A stretch of DNA of 64,000 nt from an uncultured Flavobacteriales bacterium (lineage in GTDB: Bacteria > Bacteroidota > Bacteroidia > Flavobacteriales_D > Parvicellaceae): assembly GCA_943787535.1 (NCBI GenBank), contig CALSMU010000001.1:124001-188000 (forward strand). The letters run 5' to 3'. Below, in pieces: positions 46,816 to 56,429 of this stretch. The notes under the pieces were generated by a model that saw only the letters and a program-made list of their open reading frames with translations, made no database searches and was not told where the DNA came from. Position numbers and translations under genes: made by a program. Each line of letters starts with the position of its first letter. Position 1 is the stretch's first letter.

Positions 46816-49800
46816 ATGAGAAATATTTTAATCACTACCACACTTTTACTTGGGTCACTTTTTTCAATTGCACAAGGGGATGATTGTTCATCTGCTACAG
46901 ATATTGGGTCAACACCAACTCCTGCTGCTTGTGGAACAGGCTCAACATTAAGCTATAGTGGAACTACCACAGGTGCCACAGCTGAAAACCCATATTCCTC
47001 ATTGACGTGTATGGATGCTCCTGCAGCTGATGTTTGGGTAACTTTTACTGCAACAGGAAACGAGATAGATTTAAGTTTTACTTCTGGCTTAGGAGATGCA
47101 AACATTGGTGTTTATACTGGAAATTGTGGAGCTCTTACCGGTTTGTTTTGTGAATCAAGCAACAACGGAAACATCAGTACCACTCTAACTCCAACGGTTC
47201 CCGGAGAAACTTATACTCTTCAAATCAGTGGACAGAATGAAACCGATTTTGCAAATTTCACGCTGGATTTAACTGCAAATGATAATTGTGACATTTGTTT
47301 GGGTGGTGCTACAGTGACTACTAGTCCTGCACCGATAAATGGTTACTATTTACCAAACACTACTGTAGAAGTTTGTTTAGTTATTGATAGCTATACTCAA
47401 ATTGCAGTCAATTGGTTATCTGGAGTTACAATGGACGGCATTGGTGGTAGCTGGGATACTGGCAGCATGACTGGAACTTCTTCTCCGAACGCTGGAGGTA
47501 ATTATGTTTGGGTATATGGTACGCATCCAGATTTTGGAGAAGGTTGGTTCGTGGATTTGGATCCAAATGGACCTACTCAACCTGATGGAGATTTTACTAA
47601 TAATTTTGGTGATCCAAATGCAGGAGGAGGTTCCTTTTGTTTTGAAATGACCACCGAAGCTAACTGTACTCCTGGCGGAGACCTTAGTATTACATTTGAA
47701 ACATACTCAGATTTCGAAACAGGTGGTTATGGTTCGCCAGGGTGTACCAATGATCCAACAATAGAATTTAGCTCGGCAATGATTTGTTGTGATGTTCCAT
47801 TGATGACTTTCACAGAACCTTCTTGTGCTAATAACGATGGTACTGCCACGGCTACAGGACAAGGTGGAAATGCTCCTTATGATTATGATTGGAGTGATGG
47901 TCAAACAACACAAACAGCTACTGGATTAGCAGCTGGAACATATACTGTAACAGTAACAGATAGTGATGGTTGCGAACAATTAATTGATGTAACCTTAACT
48001 GCCCCTCCTATAATGGTTGTAACAGCTTCTGGTGTTGATAGTGACTGTCAGTCACCATGTAACGGAACATTAACAGCTTCTGTTACTGGAGGATCAGGTG
48101 GTATTTCATACACATGGTCTGCATTAGGTGCTGGTCAAAACCAAACCGGTGTTTGTGCTGGTACTTTCACAGTTACTGCACAAGACGGTACTGGATGTAT
48201 TGTTACTGCAGATGTTACGATTTCTGATAACCCACCACCGGTAATTACCGTATCGGATATTGATATTTGTCCTGGTGGAAGTGGAACTTTAACAGCTTCT
48301 GGAGCAGTTACATATACTTGGACTCCTGGAACTGATTTAAGTGCTACAACTGGAGCAAGCGTTACTGCTGACCCAGGAACCACGACAACATACACAGTTA
48401 CTGGTTACGATGCTAACGGATGTGAAAGTTTACCTGTAGATGCTACGGTAACTGTATTAAGTTCATTTACGCCAAACTTTTCGGTTGCAGGTGACTTCTG
48501 TTTAGCTACAAATGACCTAGATTTCTCAAATACAACAACAGGAACTTCCGGGCCAACTTCTTACGATTGGACTTTTAACAGTGGAACCCCTGGAACTAGC
48601 ACAAGTCAAAATCCTACCGGAGTTACGTGGGGTGCAGATGGAACATACGATGTAACTCTATCTGTAACAAATGGAGGTTGTACTCAATCTATCACTCAAA
48701 CAATTACTATTAACCCAACTCCAACGGTAACTGCTACAGGAACAGATGCTTTATGTTTTGGGGACAATGGTTCTATCATTGCTTCATCTCCATCTCCAGG
48801 TTCTTACTCTTGGAGTTCTGGTCAAAATACAGCTGGTCCTCATGCAGTTGGAGCAGGTTCATATACAGTTACTTTTACAGATGGTAATGGTTGTGTAGCA
48901 ACTGATGTTGCTACAGTCGCAGTTCCAACGGAAGTTGTTATGACTTCAGCATCTACTGATGCTCTTTGTTTTGGAGTATGTAATGGAACGCTAACTGGAG
49001 ATAATGCATCAGGAGGAACACCTGGATACACATACTCTTGGGATGGAGGCCCATCTTCAGGCTCTCAAAATCAAACAAATGTATGTGCAGGTACTTATAC
49101 AGTAACTGCAACGGATGCTAACGGATGTACTGCAACTTCAACAGAAACGATTACAGTTCCTACTCAATTAACTGTTAGCGCTACAGCTACAGATGCTAGT
49201 TGTAACGGAGTATGTGACGGAACGGTTTCTACAACTGTTGCTGGAGGAACAGCAGGTTACACATACGCTTGGACTGGAGGGCTTTCTGGAGCCAATCCAA
49301 CTGCTGTTTGTGACGGATCATATACAGTAACAGTAACAGATGCTAACGGTTGTACAGCAACGGCAAGTGCAACGGTAGCAGAGCCAACTTTATTAACAGT
49401 AGTAGCAACAGGAACAAATGCTTCTTGTAATGGTGTTTGTGATGGAACCACATCATCGGCACCAGCAGGTGGAACCGCACCTTATACTTACTCATGGGAT
49501 GGAGGAGCTGGAACAAGTGCAACAGCATCAGGACTATGTGCTGGAACTTATACAGTAACAGTAACAGATGCAGAAGGATGTACAGCAACGGATTCTTACA
49601 CGGTAACAGAACCTATATTATTAACAGTAGCAGTAACTGGAAACGATGCATCATGTAATGGAGTTTGTGACGGAGATGCAACAGCAGTAGGAGCAGGCGG
49701 AACAGGAGTTCTAACTTATCAATGGGATGCAGGAGGTAATTTAGAAGCTACCGCAGCAACAACCAGCACATTATGTGCAGGAACAGCAGGTGTAACAGTA

Positions 49801-50352
49801 ACAGATGCTAACGGTTGTACTGCAACAGGATCAGTAGTAATTGCTGAGCCAACCTTACTAACTGTAACTACAGGTGCTGTAGATGCTTCATGTAATGGTG
49901 TTTGTGATGGAGATGTAACTTCAGTTGGGGCTGGCGGAACAGCACCTCTAACCTACTCTTGGAGCGTACTTGGTGCTGGTCAAAATCAATTAGGAACTGT
50001 ATGTGCTGGAACTTACACGGTAACAGTAACAGATGCAAACGGATGTACAGCAACAGCAGATGCAACAGTAGCAGAACCAGCTGTATTAACAGTAACTGCA
50101 GCAGCAGTAGATGCTTCATGTAACGGAGTTTGTGATGGAGATGTGACTTCAGTCGGAGCAGGCGGAACAGCACCTATTACTTATTCTTGGAGTGTATTAG
50201 GAGCCGGACAAGATCAAATAGGAACAGTATGTGCTGGAACTTATACAGTGACAGCAACAGATGCTAACGGTTGTACAGCAACAGCAAGATGCAACGGTAG
50301 CAGAGCCAACTTTATTAACTGTAGTTGCATCAGGAACAAATGCTTCTTGTAA
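46816..50352 (+). CDS. giant adhesin, segment 1: signal peptide, head domain, first repeats
   Basis: This frame holds the start of the adhesin. After the signal peptide, residues ~24-160 look like a beta-sandwich (ADVWVTFTATGNEIDLSFTS, YTGNCGALTGLFC), and residues ~165-325 form a second Cys-rich domain (EVCLVIDSYTQIAVNWLSGV, WVYGTHPDFGEGWFVDLDPN). SprB-type repeats begin near residue 328. A PKD-like unit (YDWTFNSGTPGTS) is near residue 590. The ATG follows the upstream gene by 9 bases. The true frame leaves this one at the extra A at 50289; residues after that are out of frame. Confidence 0.85.
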   Translation: MRNILITTTLLLGSLFSIAQGDDCSSATDIGSTPTPAACGTGSTLSYSGTTTGATAENPYSSLTCMDAPAADVWVTFTATGNEIDLSFTSGLGDANIGVYTGNCGALTGLFCESSNNGNISTTLTPTVPGETYTLQISGQNETDFANFTLDLTANDNCDICLGGATVTTSPAPINGYYLPNTTVEVCLVIDSYTQIAVNWLSGVTMDGIGGSWDTGSMTGTSSPNAGGNYVWVYGTHPDFGEGWFVDLDPNGPTQPDGDFTNNFGDPNAGGGSFCFEMTTEANCTPGGDLSITFETYSDFETGGYGSPGCTNDPTIEFSSAMICCDVPLMTFTEPSCANNDGTATATGQGGNAPYDYDWSDGQTTQTATGLAAGTYTVTVTDSDGCEQLIDVTLTAPPIMVVTASGVDSDCQSPCNGTLTASVTGGSGGISYTWSALGAGQNQTGVCAGTFTVTAQDGTGCIVTADVTISDNPPPVITVSDIDICPGGSGTLTASGAVTYTWTPGTDLSATTGASVTADPGTTTTYTVTGYDANGCESLPVDATVTVLSSFTPNFSVAGDFCLATNDLDFSNTTTGTSGPTSYDWTFNSGTPGTSTSQNPTGVTWGADGTYDVTLSVTNGGCTQSITQTITINPTPTVTATGTDALCFGDNGSIIASSPSPGSYSWSSGQNTAGPHAVGAGSYTVTFTDGNGCVATDVATVAVPTEVVMTSASTDALCFGVCNGTLTGDNASGGTPGYTYSWDGGPSSGSQNQTNVCAGTYTVTATDANGCTATSTETITVPTQLTVSATATDASCNGVCDGTVSTTVAGGTAGYTYAWTGGLSGANPTAVCDGSYTVTVTDANGCTATASATVAEPTLLTVVATGTNASCNGVCDGTTSSAPAGGTAPYTYSWDGGAGTSATASGLCAGTYTVTVTDAEGCTATDSYTVTEPILLTVAVTGNDASCNGVCDGDATAVGAGGTGVLTYQWDAGGNLEATAATTSTLCAGTAGVTVTDANGCTATGSVVIAEPTLLTVTTGAVDASCNGVCDGDVTSVGAGGTAPLTYSWSVLGAGQNQLGTVCAGTYTVTVTDANGCTATADATVAEPAVLTVTAAAVDASCNGVCDGDVTSVGAGGTAPITYSWSVLGAGQDQIGTVCAGTYTVTATDANGCTATARCNGSRANFINCSCIRNKCFL

Positions 50353-51694
50353 TGGAGTTTGTGATGGAACCACATCATCAGCACCAGCAGGTGGAACCGC
50401 ACCTTATACTTATTCATGGGATGGTGGAGCTGGAACAATGCAACAGCATCAGCGTTATGTGCAGGAACTTATACTGTAACAGTAACAGATGCTGAAGGAT
50501 GTACAGCAACGGATTCTTATACCGTAACAGAACCTATATTATTAACAGTAGCAGTAACTGGAAACGATGCATCATGTAATGGAGTTTGTGACGGAGATGC
50601 AACAGCAGTAGGAGCAGGCGGAACAGGAGTTCTAACTTATCAATGGGATGCAGGAGGTAATTTAGAAGCTACCGCGGCAACAACCAGCACATTATGTGCA
50701 GGAACAGCAGGTGTAACAGTAACAGATGCTAACGGTTGTACTGCAACAGGATCAGTAGTAATTGCTGAGCCAACCTTACTAACTGTAACTACAGGTGCTG
50801 TAGATGCTTCATGTAATGGTGTTTGTGATGGAGATGTAACTTCAGTTGGGGCTGGCGGAACAGCACCTCTAACCTACTCTTGGAGCGTACTTGGTGCTGG
50901 TCAAAATCAATTAGGAACTGTATGTGCTGGAACTTACACGGTAACAGTAACAGATGCAGAACGGATGTACAGCAACAGCAGATGCAACAGTAGCAGAACC
51001 AGCTGTATTAACAGTAACTGCAGCAGCAGTAGATGCTTCATGTAACGGAGTTTGTGATGGAGATGTGACTTCAGTCGGAGCAGGCGGAACAGCACCTATT
51101 ACTTATTCTTGGAGTGTATTAGGAGCCGGACAAGATCAAATAGGAACAGTATGTGCTGGAACTTATACAGTGACAGCAACAGATGCTAACGGTTGTACAG
51201 CAACGGCAAGTGCAACGGTAGCAGAGCCAACTTTATTAACTGTAGTTGCATCAGGAACAAATGCTTCTTGTAATGGAGTTTGTGATGGAACCACATCATC
51301 AGCACCAGCAGGTGGAACCGCACCTTATACGTATTCTTGGGATGGTGGAGCAGGAACAAGTGCAACAGCATCAGGACTATGTGCTGGAACTTATACAATA
51401 ACTGTAACGGATGCAGAAGGATGTACAGCAACAGATTCTTACACAGTAACAGAGCCTGTATTATTAACAGTAGCAGTAACCGGAAACGATGCATCATGTA
51501 ATGGAGTTTGTGACGGAGATGCAACAGCAACTGAAGCAGGTGGAACAGGACCATATACATACCAATGGGATGCAGGTGGAAACTTAGAAACTACTGCAGC
51601 TACTACAGCTTCACTTTGTGCTGGGACAGCAGGTGTAACTGTAACAGATGCACAAGGATGTACAGCAACAGGATCAGTAGTGATTGCTGAGCCA
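49381..51694 (+). repeat. 921-bp higher-order tandem repeat, 2.5 copies
   Basis: The stretch beginning GAGCCAACTTTATTAAC recurs at 49381, 50303 and 51224. Spacings are 922 and 921 bases, or 921 each after correcting the indels, equal to 307 residues and four SprB units. The third copy fades after about 470 bases. Copies 1 and 2 differ at only a few positions besides the indels. Confidence 0.88.
50416..51045 (+). CDS. giant adhesin, segment 2 (middle copy of the 921-bp repeat)
   Basis: The same frame as segment 1 resumes here after a missing G at 50438/50439; between 50289 and 50438 the protein is in another frame. It encodes parts of four SprB units and leaves frame at the extra G at 50959. 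It has no start of its own and is not a separate gene. Confidence 0.75.
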   Translation: MGWWSWNNATASALCAGTYTVTVTDAEGCTATDSYTVTEPILLTVAVTGNDASCNGVCDGDATAVGAGGTGVLTYQWDAGGNLEATAATTSTLCAGTAGVTVTDANGCTATGSVVIAEPTLLTVTTGAVDASCNGVCDGDVTSVGAGGTAPLTYSWSVLGAGQNQLGTVCAGTYTVTVTDAERMYSNSRCNSSRTSCINSNCSSSRCFM

Positions 51695-52723
51695 ATTGCA
51701 ATTACATTAACTCCAGCATCCAATGATGCAACATGTGGAGCAGCGAATGGAGATGTTTCGGTAGTTGCTGCAGGAGGTACTCCTGGTTATACCTATTTAT
51801 GGGATGACGCAGGTACTTCAACTACAGCAGCAGTTGGAACTTTGGCAGCTGGCACCTACACAGTAATTGTGACAGATGCAAATACTTGTACAGAAACAGT
51901 TTCTGCTACTATTAGTGATTTAGGAGGTGGAACAGCAACTGCAGTTGTTGATAATGATGTTTCTTGTTTTGGACTATGTGATGGTGGAGGTACTGTCACT
52001 ATGGTTGGTGGAACAGCTCCATTTACTTATTCTTGGAGTTCAGGACAAACAACAGATGTTGTCACTGATCTTTGTGTTGGTATTAACTCAGTAGATGTAA
52101 CGGATGCATTAGGATGTATTGCTTCTGCATCAATAACAATTACAGAGCCAGCAGTGTTAACAGCAGCGATTACAGGATCAACAGATCCATTATGTAATGG
52201 TGTTTGTGATGGAACAGCAGATGTAACAGCCGCAGGTGGAACACCGGTTTATACTTACTCATGGACAAGTGGAGGAACAACTGCCAACGAGACTGCAATG
52301 TGTGCTGGAACAGAGACAGTAACGGTAACGGATGGAAACGGATGTACCACAACAGCAGATGTTACTTTAGTAGATCCAGCATTGTTAACAGCAGCAGTAG
52401 TAGGAACAGATCCACTATGTAATGCAGGGACAGATGGTTCAGCAGATTTAACAACAACAGGTGGAACAGGAGCCTTAACTTATTTATGGGATGATGGTCC
52501 AGCATCGACATCAGAAGATGTAGCCGGATTAGGAGCAGGAACATACAATGTAACGGTAACAGATGCAAATGGATGTACTGCAACGGATGCAGTAACACTT
52601 GCAGAACCAACAGCGATTGTATTAACTCCAGCATTTGTAGCAAGTACTTGTGGACAAGCTAACGGAGAAGTGTCTGTATCCGCAGTAGGTGGAACAGGAG
52701 CTTATACTTACCTTATGGGATGA
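50954..52723 (+). CDS. giant adhesin, segment 3
   Basis: This frame continues from the extra G at 50959 and contains about ten SprB units, including the end of the 921-bp array and the first 915-bp copy. The frame is lost at the extra A at 52715, where TACCTTATGGGAT replaces the TACCTTTGGGAT seen 915 bases downstream. The ATG at 50954 is fortuitous. Confidence 0.75.
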   Translation: MQNGCTATADATVAEPAVLTVTAAAVDASCNGVCDGDVTSVGAGGTAPITYSWSVLGAGQDQIGTVCAGTYTVTATDANGCTATASATVAEPTLLTVVASGTNASCNGVCDGTTSSAPAGGTAPYTYSWDGGAGTSATASGLCAGTYTITVTDAEGCTATDSYTVTEPVLLTVAVTGNDASCNGVCDGDATATEAGGTGPYTYQWDAGGNLETTAATTASLCAGTAGVTVTDAQGCTATGSVVIAEPIAITLTPASNDATCGAANGDVSVVAAGGTPGYTYLWDDAGTSTTAAVGTLAAGTYTVIVTDANTCTETVSATISDLGGGTATAVVDNDVSCFGLCDGGGTVTMVGGTAPFTYSWSSGQTTDVVTDLCVGINSVDVTDALGCIASASITITEPAVLTAAITGSTDPLCNGVCDGTADVTAAGGTPVYTYSWTSGGTTANETAMCAGTETVTVTDGNGCTTTADVTLVDPALLTAAVVGTDPLCNAGTDGSADLTTTGGTGALTYLWDDGPASTSEDVAGLGAGTYNVTVTDANGCTATDAVTLAEPTAIVLTPAFVASTCGQANGEVSVSAVGGTGAYTYLMG

Positions 52724-54419
52724 TGCAGGTGCATCAACTACAGCAAGTGTAACTGGTCTTGCGGCTGGAACATATAATGTAACCGTAACAGATGCGCAAG
52801 GATGTACAGAAACAGTAGCTTCAACGATTACAGATGAGGCAGCTGGAACAGCTACAACAGTAGTTGATAACAACGTATCTTGTTTTGGACTATGTGATGG
52901 AGGAGCAACGGTAACTGTTGTTGGTGGAACAGCCCCATTTACATATTTATGGAACAATGGAGAAACAACAGATGTAGCAACAGCATTATGTGTAGGAACC
53001 AACTCAGTAGATATAACGGATGCAAATGGATGTGTTATATCAGTTACAGCAGATATCACAGAGCCAGCAGTATTGACAGCAGCGATTACAGGATCAACAG
53101 ATCCATTATGTAATGGTGTTTGTGATGGAACAGCAGATGTAACAGCCGCAGGTGGAACACCGGTTTATACTTACTCATGGACAAGTGGAGGAACAACTGC
53201 CAACGAGACTGCAATGTGTGCTGGAACAGAAACAGTAACGGTAACGGATGGAAACGGATGTACCACAACAGCAGATGTTACTTTAGTAGATCCAGCATTA
53301 TTAACAGCAGCAGTAGTAGGAACAGATCCACTATGTAATGCAGGAACAGATGGTTCAGCAGATTTAACAACCACAGGTGGAACAGGAGCCTTAACTTATT
53401 TATGGGATGATGGTCCAGCTTCGACATCAGAAGATGTAGCCGGATTAGGAGCAGGAACATACAATGTAACGGTAACAGATGCAAATGGATGTACTGCAAC
53501 GGATGCAGTAACACTTGCAGAACCAACCGCGATTGTATTAACTCCAGCATTTGTAGCAAGTACTTGTGGACAAGCTAATGGAGAAGTGTCTGTATCCGCA
53601 GTAGGTGGTACAGGAGCTTACACTTACCTTTGGGATGATGCAGGTGCATCAACTACAGCGAGTGTAACTGGTCTTGCGGCTGGAACATATAATGTAACCG
53701 TAACAGATGCGCAAGGATGTACAGAAACAGTAGCTTCAACGATTACAGATGGGGCAGCTGGAACAGCTACAACAGTAGTTGATAACAACGTATCTTGTTT
53801 TGGACTATGTGATGGTGGAGCAACGGTAACTGTTGTTGGTGGAACAGCCCCATTTACATATTTATGGAACAATGGAGAAACAACAGATGTAGCAACAGCA
53901 TTATGTGTAGGAACCAACTCAGTAGATATAACGGATGCAAATGGATGTGTTATATCAGTTACAGCAGATATCACAGAGCCAGCAGTATTGACAGCAGCGA
54001 TTACAGGATCAACAGATCCATTATGTAATGGTGTTTGTGATGGAACAGCAGATGTAACAGCCGCAGGTGGAACACCGGTTTATACTTACTCATGGACAAG
54101 TGGAGGAACAACTGCCAACGAGACTGCAATGTGTGCTGGAACAGAAACAGTAACGGTAACGGATGGAAACGGATGTACCACAACAACAGATGTTACTTTA
54201 GTAGATCCAGCATTATTAACAGCAGCAGTAGTAGGAACAGATCCACTATGTAATGCAGGAACAGATGGTTCAGCAGATTTAACAACCACAGGTGGAACAG
54301 GAGCCTTAACTTATTTATGGGATGATGGTCCAGCTTCTACTTCAGAAGATGTAGCCGGATTAGGAGCAGGAACATACAATGTAACGGTAACAGATGCAAA
54401 TGGATGTACTGCAACAGAT
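52165..54419 (+). repeat. 915-bp higher-order tandem repeat, 2.5 copies
   Basis: The stretch AGCGATTACAGGATCAACAG recurs at 52165, 53081 and 53996. Spacings are 916 (with the extra base at 52715) and exactly 915, equal to 305 residues and four SprB units. The third copy diverges near 54420. Almost all of the sequence between the copies is identical. Confidence 0.9.
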
Positions 54420-55904
54420 GTTGTAACAGTCACAGAACCAACTTTAATAGTGCTTACAGCATCTGGTACAGATGCTAACTGTGGTCAAGCAGACGGAGAA
54501 GTTTGTGTTGTTGCAGTAGGCGGAACAGGTGTTTATACGTATGCATGGAATGACGTAGGTGCTCAAACAACGGCATGTGCATCTAACATTGTGGCAGGAA
54601 CTTATGCTGTAACAGTAACAGATGCACAAGGATGTGTCCAAACTGCAAGTGTAACGATTAACGATATAGCAGGACCAACTGCAACTGCATCAGTAGTAAT
54701 AGATGCATCAGGATTTGGTTTATGTGACGCCGAAGTAACAGCAGCTCCAGTAGGTGGATCAGGAACATACACTTACTTATGGGATGACCCAGCAGCACAA
54801 ACAACGCAAAATGCAACGGGACTTTGTGCAGGAACTTACTGTGTAACGGTAACGGATGCTGTAACAGGGTGTGTTACTACTGCTTGTGTAACGGTTGTTG
54901 AGCCAGGAGCAATTATCCTTACAATAACAACAGTAGATTTACAATGTAATGGTGTTTGTATTGGAGAAGCTGATGCAACTGTATCTGGAGGTGTTCCTCC
55001 ATATATCTACTCTTGGAGTAGTGGAGCAACAGCAGAAGATTTAACAGGATTGTGTGCTGGAGATTACACATTAACAGTGGTAGATGATAATGGTATTTCA
55101 ACTGCACAAACAGTTACAATTAACGAACCAACAGCAGTAGCTGTAACATCAATAACTGGAACAGACTTAAACTGTAACGGTGTATGTGATGGAACATTAG
55201 ATGTTACAGCAGCAGGCGGAACAGGAACATTGGTTTACACTTGGGATGGAGGACTTCCAGCTGGACAGAACCTTACGAGTGTGTGTGCTGGTACTTATAG
55301 CGTAACAGTAACCGATGATAACTTATGTACTGCCACAGATGTTTATACGATAAACGAACCAGATTTACTTGTATTAGCAACAAGTCAAACAGACGCTAAC
55401 TGTTCTCAAGCAGATGGAGAAGCATGTGTAGCTCCAAGTGGTGGAACACCTGGATATACTTATTTATGGGATGATCCCGCAGGACAAACAACATTATGTG
55501 CTAGTACAATAACTTCAGGAACTTACAATGTTACAGTAACCGATGCTAACGATTGTATTGAAACAGCAACAGTTGTTGTAAACGATATTAGTGGGGGAAC
55601 AGCAACTATTGCAATCGACAACAATGCTTCATGTAATGGAGTGTGTGATGGTCAAGCAACTGTTACAATGACAGGAGGAGCTGCACCATATACTTACTTA
55701 TGGGATTCTGGAGCATCAGCTAACTCTACAACCAACACAGGTTTATGTGCTGGAGCAATCAATGTAACAATTACAGATAATGTAGGATGTATTACAACGG
55801 CAACAGAAACAATTACTGAACCTACTCCACTTGCTATTACTAGTACAAGCTACAGATGCCTACTTGTAATGGATTTGCAGATGGAGAAGTTACAACAACT
55901 GTAA
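52689..55904 (+). CDS. giant adhesin, segment 4
   Basis: This frame carries about thirteen SprB units, including the second and partial third 915-bp copies and then more divergent units (GFGLCDAEVTAAPVGGSG onward). The frame is lost after TEPTPLAITST by two extra bases near 55849 and 55861. Beyond them the reading frame TCNGFADGEVTTTVTGGT continues to 55961 and shifts again, so no start-to-stop frame exists between 55904 and 56430 although the repeat sequence is continuous. Confidence 0.75.
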   Translation: MEQELILTLWDDAGASTTASVTGLAAGTYNVTVTDAQGCTETVASTITDEAAGTATTVVDNNVSCFGLCDGGATVTVVGGTAPFTYLWNNGETTDVATALCVGTNSVDITDANGCVISVTADITEPAVLTAAITGSTDPLCNGVCDGTADVTAAGGTPVYTYSWTSGGTTANETAMCAGTETVTVTDGNGCTTTADVTLVDPALLTAAVVGTDPLCNAGTDGSADLTTTGGTGALTYLWDDGPASTSEDVAGLGAGTYNVTVTDANGCTATDAVTLAEPTAIVLTPAFVASTCGQANGEVSVSAVGGTGAYTYLWDDAGASTTASVTGLAAGTYNVTVTDAQGCTETVASTITDGAAGTATTVVDNNVSCFGLCDGGATVTVVGGTAPFTYLWNNGETTDVATALCVGTNSVDITDANGCVISVTADITEPAVLTAAITGSTDPLCNGVCDGTADVTAAGGTPVYTYSWTSGGTTANETAMCAGTETVTVTDGNGCTTTTDVTLVDPALLTAAVVGTDPLCNAGTDGSADLTTTGGTGALTYLWDDGPASTSEDVAGLGAGTYNVTVTDANGCTATDVVTVTEPTLIVLTASGTDANCGQADGEVCVVAVGGTGVYTYAWNDVGAQTTACASNIVAGTYAVTVTDAQGCVQTASVTINDIAGPTATASVVIDASGFGLCDAEVTAAPVGGSGTYTYLWDDPAAQTTQNATGLCAGTYCVTVTDAVTGCVTTACVTVVEPGAIILTITTVDLQCNGVCIGEADATVSGGVPPYIYSWSSGATAEDLTGLCAGDYTLTVVDDNGISTAQTVTINEPTAVAVTSITGTDLNCNGVCDGTLDVTAAGGTGTLVYTWDGGLPAGQNLTSVCAGTYSVTVTDDNLCTATDVYTINEPDLLVLATSQTDANCSQADGEACVAPSGGTPGYTYLWDDPAGQTTLCASTITSGTYNVTVTDANDCIETATVVVNDISGGTATIAIDNNASCNGVCDGQATVTMTGGAAPYTYLWDSGASANSTTNTGLCAGAINVTITDNVGCITTATETITEPTPLAITSTSYRCLLVMDLQMEKLQQL

Positions 55905-56429
55905 CAGGTGGTACTGCAGCAGTAGATTACATATATGATTGGGTAAATCAAGCAACTGCTCACAAATGTTGGTAACACACCAACAGTAACTGGACTTTCA
56001 ATCGGAATTTACTGTGTAACAGTAACGGACGATAACGGATGTACAATTAGTGAATGTGTTACTATTGCAGAACCAACACCAGTTGCTGTAACAACAGCTG
56101 CTATTGATGCAAATTGTGGTCAATCAGATGGAGCGGTTTCAGTAGCAACATCAACAGGTGGTTCTGGATTTTATACTACAGAAGACTGGGTTGATGGATT
56201 AGGGGATCCAGTAGCTAATACCAATACAGTTCCAGCAGGAGCTTACACGGTAACAGTAACGGATAATGCAGGTTGTACAGGAACAGCAGTAGCTACTGTA
56301 TCTGATTTATCAGGACCAACAACCGTACTTGCCAATCAAGTAGACGCTACTTGTAATGGATATTGTGATGGAGAAATTAGTGTTACGATCACTGGAGGTA
56401 CTGCACCTTACACAAGTGTATGGTCACCA

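Noticed and set aside
49343-54289. Many minus-strand frames of 60-145 codons, rich in Leu/His or Val/Pro, across the repeat array
   Set aside because: They are antisense shadows of the Thr/Ala/Gly-rich SprB repeats; they recur with the same 915/921-base period and have no start context.
49381-54419. Regular tandem repeats considered as CRISPR
   Set aside because: Periods are 915-921 bases and coding; there are no short direct repeats with unique spacers and no cas genes.
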